Source: Catenulispora yoronensis (lineage in GTDB: Bacteria > Actinomycetota > Actinomycetes > Streptomycetales > Catenulisporaceae). From it: a stretch of DNA of 64,000 nt. Shown here piece after piece: positions 58,914 to 64,000 of the stretch (positions within the stretch are counted from its first letter, which is position 1; each line of letters opens with the position of its first letter). Made by a program: the position numbers and the translations under genes. Location: the NCBI RefSeq assembly GCF_039531695.1, contig NZ_BAAAQN010000004.1, positions 186,001-250,000 on the forward strand, given 5' to 3'. A model generated the notes under the pieces. It ran no database searches. It worked only from the letters and a program-made list of their open reading frames with translations, and was not told where the DNA came from.

Positions 58914-59681
58914 TCAGCGTGCTTCGTCGCCGGTGTCCTCGGGGGTCCGGCCGGGACGGGTGCGGGCGTAGGCGCCGTCGAGCAGGTCGGCCAGGTGCAG
59001 GGTGAGGGCGGCGCGGTCGAACGGCTGCTCGTCGAGCCACCAGTCGCTGGCGGCCTGGACCATGCCGACGATGCCGTGGGCCCAGGCCTGGGCGCGGGGC
59101 CACTGCGGTTCGGGCAGTCCGAGTTCGGCGGCGATCCCGGCGGCCAGGGCGTCGCCCAGACGGCGCTGGAACCGGGCGACACGGTCCCGGACCTGCGGCT
59201 CCTCGGCCTGGGCGCGGTGCACCAGGAACCGGTACAGCGCGGGGTTGCCCTCGACCAGGCCCAGCCAGGCGTCGATGGCGGCCTCGGTGCGTCGGCGGCG
59301 GGTCCCGGGCCGGGTGAGGGCTTCGCGCAGCCGGGCCAGCAGGGTCTCGATGTGCCGGTCGGCCAGGGCGACGTACAGGCCGGCTTTGTCGCCGAAGTGC
59401 CGGTACAGGATCGGCTTGGTGATGCCGGCCTCGGCGGCGATGGCGTTCATGGACGCGGCCGGCCCGTCGCGCAGGACGACGCGTTCGGCGGCGTCGAGCA
59501 GTTCGGTGCGGGTGCGCGGGCCGCGGCGGCGTCGGGTGTCGGCGTCGGCGGAGGTGTGGGCTGGGCTTTGGGCGGAACTGTGGGCAGGGCTCTGGGCGGG
59601 GCTGCTTTGGGCTGGACTGCGTGTGGGGCTGTGGGCGGGGCTGCTCTGGGCGGGGCTGTGGGGTGCACTGTCGTTCACCAT
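58914..59681 (-). CDS. TetR-family transcriptional repressor
   Basis: 255 residues. A long N-terminal low-complexity tail (residues 1-50, SPAQSSPAHSPTRSPAQSSP) precedes the helix-turn-helix (RTELLDAAERVVLRDGPAAS, then ITKPILYRHFGDKAGLYVAL). The C-terminal ligand-binding region is typical (WLGLVEGNPALYRFLVHRA). It diverges from an acyl-CoA dehydrogenase gene and probably represses it, and itself, in response to an acyl-CoA. Two palindromic operators lie between the genes. Confidence 0.88.
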   Translation of the reverse strand: MVNDSAPHSPAQSSPAHSPTRSPAQSSPAQSPAHSSAQSPAHTSADADTRRRRGPRTRTELLDAAERVVLRDGPAASMNAIAAEAGITKPILYRHFGDKAGLYVALADRHIETLLARLREALTRPGTRRRRTEAAIDAWLGLVEGNPALYRFLVHRAQAEEPQVRDRVARFQRRLGDALAAGIAAELGLPEPQWPRAQAWAHGIVGMVQAASDWWLDEQPFDRAALTLHLADLLDGAYARTRPGRTPEDTGDEAR

Positions 59682-59732
59682 GGGGTGCCTGCCTGTCCTT
59701 CCCTGGGGCCGGGGCCGCCGCCGTCGCGCGCC

Positions 59733-59790
59733 TTGACAGAAGTTACCGCCGGTAACACACTAGCGGCGACCGAGGTTACCCGTCGGTAGC
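59733..59790 (+). promoter_or_regulatory. Shared TetR operator region and promoter for the acyl-CoA dehydrogenase
   Basis: GTTACCGCCGGTAAC (59742-59756) is a perfect 15-bp palindrome. GTTACCCGTCGGTAGC (59775-59790) is an imperfect second copy. TTGACA (59733-59738) is followed by CACACT (59756-59761), so the first operator lies between -35 and -10 of the dehydrogenase promoter. Binding by the divergent TetR protein would block it. Confidence 0.8.
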
Positions 59791-59833
59791 CGCTGTTGGC
59801 GAGCTCCGGACGACGAAGGACAGTGAAGAGACG

Positions 59834-61048
59834 ATGACCGGGTTCTCCCTGGAACTGACCGAGGACCAGATCGAGCTGCGGGACTGGATCCACGGCTTCG
59901 CCGCCGACGTCATCCGGCCGGCCGCCGCCGAGTGGGACGAGCGGGAGGAGACGCCGTGGCCGATCCTTCAGGAGGCCGCCAAGGCCGGCCTGTACTCGCT
60001 CGACTTCTACGCCAACCAGTGGTTCGACGAGTCGGGCCTGGGGATCCCGATCGCCATGGAGGAGATGTTCTGGGGCGACGCCGGTATCGGCCTGGCCCTG
60101 TCCGGCACCGGCCTGGCGGCGGTGTCGGTGGTCTCCAACGGCACCCCGGACCAGGTCGGCGAGTGGGTTCCGCAGATGTTCGGCACCGCTGACGACGTCA
60201 AGCTCGGCGCGTTCTGCTCCTCCGAGCCCGACGCCGGCAGCGATGTCGCGGCGATGCGGACCCGCGCGGTGTACGACGAGGCCAAGGACGAGTGGGTGCT
60301 CACCGGCACCAAGACCTGGGCCACCAACGGCGGCATCGCCAACGTCCACGTCATCGTCGCCACCGTCGACCCGGCCCTGGGCTCGCGCGGCCACGCCTCG
60401 TTCATCGTGCCGCCGGGCACGAAGGGGCTGAGCCAGGGGCAGAAGTTCAAGAAGCACGGGATCCGGGCCTCGCACACCGCCGAGGTGATCCTCGACGAGG
60501 TGCGGATCCCGGGCTCGTGCCTGCTGGGCGGGAAGGAGAAGCTGGACGCGCGGCTGGCGCGCGCCCGCGAGGGGGTTTCCTCGCGGGGGAACGCCTCGAT
60601 GGCGACGTTCGAGGCGTCCCGTCCGGCGGTGGGCGCTATGGCGGTGGGTATTGCGCGCGCGGCGTATGAGTACGCCCTGGAGTACGCCAAGACGCGCGAG
60701 CAGTTCGGTAAGGCGATCGTGGAGAACCAGGCCGTGGCGTTCATGCTGGCCGACATGAAGACCGCGGTGGACGCCTCGCGACTGCTCGTGTGGCGGGCGG
60801 CGTGGATGGCGCGCAACGGGAAGTCGTTCGATTCGGCCGAGGGGTCGATGTCGAAGCTGTTCGCGTCGGAGACGTGCAAGAAGGTGACGGCGGACGCGAT
60901 CCAGATCCTCGGCGGGAACGGGTTCACGCGGGAGTACCCGGTGGAGCGGATGCACCGGGACTCGGCGATTTACACGATCTTCGAGGGGACCAGTGAGATT
61001 CAGCGGCTGGTGATCGCGCGGACGATCTCAGGGGCCGCTATCCGCTAG
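59834..61048 (+). CDS. Acyl-CoA dehydrogenase
   Basis: 404 residues. The three domains are present: helical N-terminal, beta-barrel with AFCSSEPDAGSDVAAMRTR, TGTKTWATNGGIANVHV and KKHGIRASHTAEV, and C-terminal helical with FGKAIVENQAVAFMLADM and the catalytic Glu in IFEGTSEIQ. It introduces a double bond into fatty acyl-CoA using FAD. It is divergently paired with the TetR gene, so it probably serves fatty-acid or branched-chain acyl breakdown. GTGAAGAGACG precedes the ATG. Confidence 0.92.
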   Translation: MTGFSLELTEDQIELRDWIHGFAADVIRPAAAEWDEREETPWPILQEAAKAGLYSLDFYANQWFDESGLGIPIAMEEMFWGDAGIGLALSGTGLAAVSVVSNGTPDQVGEWVPQMFGTADDVKLGAFCSSEPDAGSDVAAMRTRAVYDEAKDEWVLTGTKTWATNGGIANVHVIVATVDPALGSRGHASFIVPPGTKGLSQGQKFKKHGIRASHTAEVILDEVRIPGSCLLGGKEKLDARLARAREGVSSRGNASMATFEASRPAVGAMAVGIARAAYEYALEYAKTREQFGKAIVENQAVAFMLADMKTAVDASRLLVWRAAWMARNGKSFDSAEGSMSKLFASETCKKVTADAIQILGGNGFTREYPVERMHRDSAIYTIFEGTSEIQRLVIARTISGAAIR

Positions 61049-61049
61049 C

Positions 61050-61165
61050 GCCGCGCTGCGGCTATCTCTGCGTCGGTCTCTGTGTTGGTCTCTGCGTCTG
61101 CTGCGCGCTCTACCTCTATGCGTTCTGCGCTCACTATGCGTTCTGCTTCTGCGCGCTCCACTCAC
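61050..61165. repeat. Pyrimidine-rich tandem words between the dehydrogenase and recombinase genes
   Basis: GGTCTCTG-type words occur three times and TATGCGTTCTGC twice. The recombinase stop codon lies just after the array. Confidence 0.45.
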
Positions 61166-61168
61166 TAC

Positions 61169-62275
61169 TCACTGCGCGAGTGGCGAACGCTGTAGTGCTT
61201 CGGCCGCGGCGCTCGCCGAGGGGTCCAGATACACCGAGGTGGTGCCGACGTCGGAGTGGCCGAGGATGTCGGCGACGGTGCCCACGTCGGCACCGGCCTG
61301 GCGCAGCAGCACGGTGGCGGCGGTGTGCCGCAGGCCGTGCGGCGTCACCGCGCGCCGCAGCTCCGCCGGCATCTGCTTGACGCGGCGCTCGACCATGCGC
61401 TGCACGTCGCGGGCCGTCATCCGGCGGCCGCGGATCGTGACGAGCAGCGCGCGGGCGGCGTCGGCACGGTCGGGTTCGGAATCGCCGGCCGGGGGAGCGG
61501 GGCGCTCGTGCTGCTGGTAGCGCTCCAGCAGCTCCACCAGCGTGGCCGACAGCGGGACGTCGCGGCTGCGGCCGCCTTTGCCGTTGCGGATCCGCAGCAC
61601 CGGCCCGCCGGTGAGCTCGTGGCGGCGCACGTCGTCGAGGTTGGCCGCGCACAGCTCCGCCACGCGCGGACCGGTCTCGGTGAGCAGCCGCAGAATCGCC
61701 TCGTCGCGAACCGTCAGCTGCTGATCGGCGCGCAACTCCTTGGTCGCCGACCATGCCTGCGGCGTCTCCTGCAAGGCTTGGGCCTGCTCGACGGTGAGGC
61801 CCAGGCGCGCGCCGGCGGCGCGGGTGGGGACGCGGACGCGGGAGACCCGCGGCATGGGGTCGGCGCGGATGTAGCCCTGGTCGGCGGCCCAGGCGAACAG
61901 GCCCCGCACGGCGGCGGTCCAGCGGGCGCGGGCCTGGAGTCCGCGTCCGGGCGTGTTCTCCCCGCCGGGGCCGGCTTTGCGGGTGCGGGTGTAGCGGCGG
62001 TCGGGGGCGTTGGCGATACGGACGAGCGCGTATTCGATGTCCTCGGCCTCGACGTCGTCCAGGACCTTGTCCGGGCCGAGCAGGATCGCGGCCTCGGTGA
62101 GGTCGCGGGCGTAGGCGTCGCGGGTGGCGGGGGACAGGGCCCCGGTCGCCACGCGCAGGTGCAGGGCGTCGCGGTAGCAGCGGACGGCTTCGGCGACGGT
62201 GACGGGGGTGAAAGTCTTCGGGGCGGCCACCTGCCCCATGGAATCAGAAGGCGGGGACAGTGGCGTGATCCACAC
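61169..62275 (-). CDS. Tyrosine recombinase/integrase (XerC/XerD-like)
   Basis: 368 residues. The N-terminal SAM-like domain starts at TVAEAVRCYRDALHLRVATG, with an Arg/Lys-rich YTRTRKAGPGGENT loop. The catalytic residues are all present: Arg in LLTETGPRVAELCAAN, Lys in RNGKGGRSRDVPL, HGLRHTAATVL (His and Arg), LGHSDVGTTSVYL (His and Tyr). It should cut and rejoin DNA at a core site with 6-8 nt spacing. A dif-like site is 1.15 kb away at 63427. The start is uncertain: GTG at 62273-62275, with weak CAGGGT, or ATG near 62239. It diverges from the O-methyltransferase. Confidence 0.88.
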   Translation of the reverse strand: MWITPLSPPSDSMGQVAAPKTFTPVTVAEAVRCYRDALHLRVATGALSPATRDAYARDLTEAAILLGPDKVLDDVEAEDIEYALVRIANAPDRRYTRTRKAGPGGENTPGRGLQARARWTAAVRGLFAWAADQGYIRADPMPRVSRVRVPTRAAGARLGLTVEQAQALQETPQAWSATKELRADQQLTVRDEAILRLLTETGPRVAELCAANLDDVRRHELTGGPVLRIRNGKGGRSRDVPLSATLVELLERYQQHERPAPPAGDSEPDRADAARALLVTIRGRRMTARDVQRMVERRVKQMPAELRRAVTPHGLRHTAATVLLRQAGADVGTVADILGHSDVGTTSVYLDPSASAAAEALQRSPLAQ

Positions 62276-62320
62276 CCTGACATCACATCACCGGTCCGAT
62301 CTTCAGGCCCCGTCCCCGCG

Positions 62321-62326
62321 TATCGT
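62321..62326 (+). promoter_or_regulatory. Candidate -10 box (TATCGT) for the O-methyltransferase
   Basis: TATCGT ends 7 nt before the ATG at 62334, with no ribosome binding site between; a leaderless mRNA is plausible. Confidence 0.4.
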
Positions 62327-62333
62327 CGGCACC

Positions 62334-63008
62334 ATGACCCGAGTCTCGATCCACTTGGACGACACGCTGCAACGCTACGTCGTCGACCACACCACCGCCT
62401 TGGACGCCGCCCAAAGCGCCCTGGTCACCCGCACCGCAGCCCTCGGCGACCCCTCCGGCATGCAGATCGGCGCCGAACAAGCCCAACTCCTGACCCTGCT
62501 GACCCGCCTGACCGGCGCCCGCCAAGCCGTCGAAGTAGGCACCTTCACCGGCTTCTCAGCCATCGCCATCGCCCGCGGCCTGGCCCCCGGCGGCAAACTC
62601 CTGTGCTGCGACATCAGCGAGGAATGGACCACCATCGCCCGCCAAGCCTGGCAAGAAGCCGGCGTCAGCGACCGCATCGACCTCCGCCTGGCCCCCGCCG
62701 CCGAAACCCTCAACGCCCTCCCGCAAGAAGAACACATCGACTTCGCCTTCATCGACGCGGACAAGGAGTCGTACTGGACCTACTACAGCGCGATCCTGCC
62801 ACGCCTCCGCCCCGGGGGAGTGATCGCGGTGGACAACGTCCTATGGAGCGGCCGCGTAGCCGAATCCGCCAACGACGACACCGGAGCTGACGCGGGCGGC
62901 AACACACAGGCCCTGCGGGAGTTCAACGACAAGGTGGTCAGGGACGAGCGGGTCGATGTGGTGATGCTGCCGGTCGGGGATGGGGTTTCCCTGATTTACA
63001 AGCGGTAG
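62334..63008 (+). CDS. O-methyltransferase (caffeoyl-CoA/catechol type)
   Basis: 224 residues. SAM-binding glycine-rich motif AVEVGTFTGFSAIAIAR, then LLCCDISEEWTTIAR, and the metal-binding region DFAFIDADKESYWTYY and VIAVDNVLWSGRV. The enzyme methylates a phenolic or catechol hydroxyl with S-adenosylmethionine and Mg2+. In streptomycetes and relatives it often acts on small aromatics. The ATG at 62334 fits the family. It is divergent from the recombinase. Confidence 0.92.
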   Translation: MTRVSIHLDDTLQRYVVDHTTALDAAQSALVTRTAALGDPSGMQIGAEQAQLLTLLTRLTGARQAVEVGTFTGFSAIAIARGLAPGGKLLCCDISEEWTTIARQAWQEAGVSDRIDLRLAPAAETLNALPQEEHIDFAFIDADKESYWTYYSAILPRLRPGGVIAVDNVLWSGRVAESANDDTGADAGGNTQALREFNDKVVRDERVDVVMLPVGDGVSLIYKR

Positions 63009-63426
63009 CGGGTCGTCGGCGGCATGAATGTGCATCAGGACGCGTAATCAGTATTACACGACGTGGCTATGGCGGGTTGGGAAGGGGTGATGGGGCGCGG
63101 GTCGGGCGCGGGATGGGTTGAACAGGTGGCGGCAGCTGGGTGGATTGGTGCGCTGAGCTGGTGCTGAGCTGGCTGGAGCCTGGAGAGGCTTGACTGAGCG
63201 GCTGCGGGTGATGCGGCGGTTCTTGATCGCCCGCAGCCGGCGCTCGCCGGTTCGCACGCGTAATCCGAGTGGTCGGTTAGTTGGGTACGGCCTTGCCGCT
63301 TGGCGGCGGCGTGCGCCGGCCAGACCGCGGGTGGGTGGGCGGCGTATGGGTTCTACGGGTGGTTCAAAGAGGCTCGGGATGCCTTCTGATACCCCTGCGG
63401 AACCCCTCTCGGATCCACTGTTGCGA
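63009..63426. other. Intergenic stretch without a convincing gene
   Basis: Short frames exist on both strands but none has a good start and coding composition. Nothing else was seen until the dif-like site. Confidence 0.5.
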
Positions 63427-63454
63427 CTGCCCGATAATGTACATTATGTAAAGC
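63427..63454. repeat. dif-like site (candidate tyrosine-recombinase site B)
   Basis: Left arm CTGCCCGATAA, spacer TGTACA, right arm TTATGTAAAGC. The TTATGT start of the right arm, the GATAA end of the left arm and the TGTACA spacer agree closely with actinobacterial and other dif sites as I remember them. It is the better match of the two in this window. Confidence 0.72.
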
Positions 63455-63665
63455 TGAATACCTGCTCGCGACGATCACACTCGACCTTCCGGCGCACACC
63501 AAGACCGTCCGGGTCCACCTGGAAGCCCTCTGCGAGGCAACCGGACGCTCGGCGGAGAGCCTGTGCTGGGGTGAGTACATAGCCCGGCGCTTCGGGCTCC
63601 GTGGACAGCGGGCCGCTGTCCGCAAGCAGCCGCGAAGAGTTCTTCGATCTGGAGCCGCAGACTGA
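63455..63665 (+). pseudogene. Reading frame that begins inside the dif-like site, probably a 5'-truncated gene
   Basis: The frame is closed by a TAA within the dif site and then runs for about 70 codons, including LATITLDLPAHTKTVRVHLEA, RSAESLCWGEYIARRFGLRG and RAAVRKQPRRV. It has no start codon of its own. The composition is coding-like. It may be the 3' end of a gene whose front part was lost by recombination at the site. Confidence 0.4.
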
Positions 63666-63719
63666 TAAACCCCCAACGTGCTCGCCGGGCTTTCCGGGAA
63701 CAGGATTGGAGTGCTCCTG

Positions 63720-64000
63720 ATGGCATCACTGAAGGATGTCGTGTTCGACAGCCACCACCCTGCGTCCATCGCCAGGTTCTGGTCGAACGCGTTGGACGAA
63801 TATGAGATCGCACCCTACGACGAGGCCGAACTGGCTCGACTTCGTGAAATGGGTATCGACGACCCGGAGGACGACCCCTCAGTGCTCCTTCAGCGCGTCG
63901 ACGGCCGCGGTCCGCGCATCTTCTTCCAGAAAATCCCCGAGAGTAAGACCACGAAGAATCGAGTCCACCTCGATCTCAAGGCCGACGACGCGGATGCCGA
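63720..64000 (+). CDS. VOC (glyoxalase-like) family protein, truncated by the window edge
   Basis: The first 93 residues are visible. SLKDVVFDSHHPASIARFWS is the first beta-alpha module of a VOC domain, followed by DEYEIAPYDEAELARLREMG and a ProGluSer segment, then FFQKIPESKTTKNRVHLDLK, which starts the second metal-ligand strand (His in VHLDL). GGAG lies 9 nt before the ATG. The reaction is unknown. Confidence 0.82.
   Translation, partial: MASLKDVVFDSHHPASIARFWSNALDEYEIAPYDEAELARLREMGIDDPEDDPSVLLQRVDGRGPRIFFQKIPESKTTKNRVHLDLKADDADA

Noticed and set aside
1..64000. tRNA and rRNA genes
   Set aside because: I saw no cloverleaf with a conserved TTCGA arm or rRNA-like sequence, but I did not run a covariance model. 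A tRNAscan-SE run would be decisive.

Overview
This window is chromosomal DNA from a high-GC, multicellular-type actinomycete. The evidence is the very G/C-rich third codon positions, frequent GTG starts, many secreted proteins and lipoproteins, and a LuxR-type large regulator. An XRE-like helix-turn-helix N-terminus at the left edge is of a kind I associate with Catenulispora and Actinospica. That order-level placement is from memory and is only moderately secure.

Layout. 1-6.2 kb: a partial helix-turn-helix protein, a small secreted protein, an intradiol ring-cleavage dioxygenase, a prolyl oligopeptidase, a DnaQ-like exonuclease and a HEAT-like protein. 6.2-9.3 kb: a 26-bp perfect inverted repeat brackets a TPR protein and a decayed Tn3-family transposase. 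9.35-18.8 kb: an ArsR-type regulator whose start codon lies in the loop of a perfect hairpin, its MFS exporter, a 1199-residue HEAT-like protein, an S1-domain protein and a secreted PKD/cell-wall-binding protein. 18.9-25.8 kb: an M3 peptidase, a zinc-motif-bearing leucine-rich-repeat-variant (LRV) protein, then a graveyard of two truncated LRV genes and IS21, IS5 and ISL3 remnants. 25.8-34.2 kb: a secreted three-repeat protein, a LuxR-family ATPase regulator, a tyrosine recombinase with two compensating frameshifts, a dif-like palindrome and a coiled-coil protein. 34.3-48.4 kb: an alpha-galactosidase, a membrane helix-turn-helix protein, AhpD-like and VOC proteins, a trypsin-like protein, an attenuator-controlled auxiliary tryptophanyl-tRNA synthetase, a GGDEF-EAL protein, a MOSC-GNAT pair and small membrane proteins. 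48.6-63 kb: an NRDE protein, a penicillin-acylase-type hydrolase, a CoA-transferase, an M1 lipoprotein peptidase, a hydrolase-OsmC fusion, a polysaccharide deacetylase, a TetR/acyl-CoA dehydrogenase divergon, a second tyrosine recombinase and an O-methyltransferase. The right edge holds a second dif-like site, a truncated ORF and a partial VOC protein.

How the genes work together. There is no single large pathway. Local units are ArsR+MFS (regulated efflux), TetR+acyl-CoA dehydrogenase (two operators in the shared promoter), MOSC+GNAT and the two membrane genes (overlapping ORFs), and the leader peptide+trpS (tryptophan-sensing attenuation).

Three window-wide signals stand out. Several genes have a TANNNT box 6-8 nt before the start codon and no ribosome binding site, which suggests leaderless mRNAs. 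Short tandem repeats repeatedly begin in the stop codon of a gene and copy it downstream. Two dif-like recombination sites each lie near a tyrosine recombinase. The best candidates for something new are the dif-like site/recombinase pairs, the stop-codon minisatellites, the hairpin over the ArsR start codon and the inverted-repeat-bracketed TPR gene.
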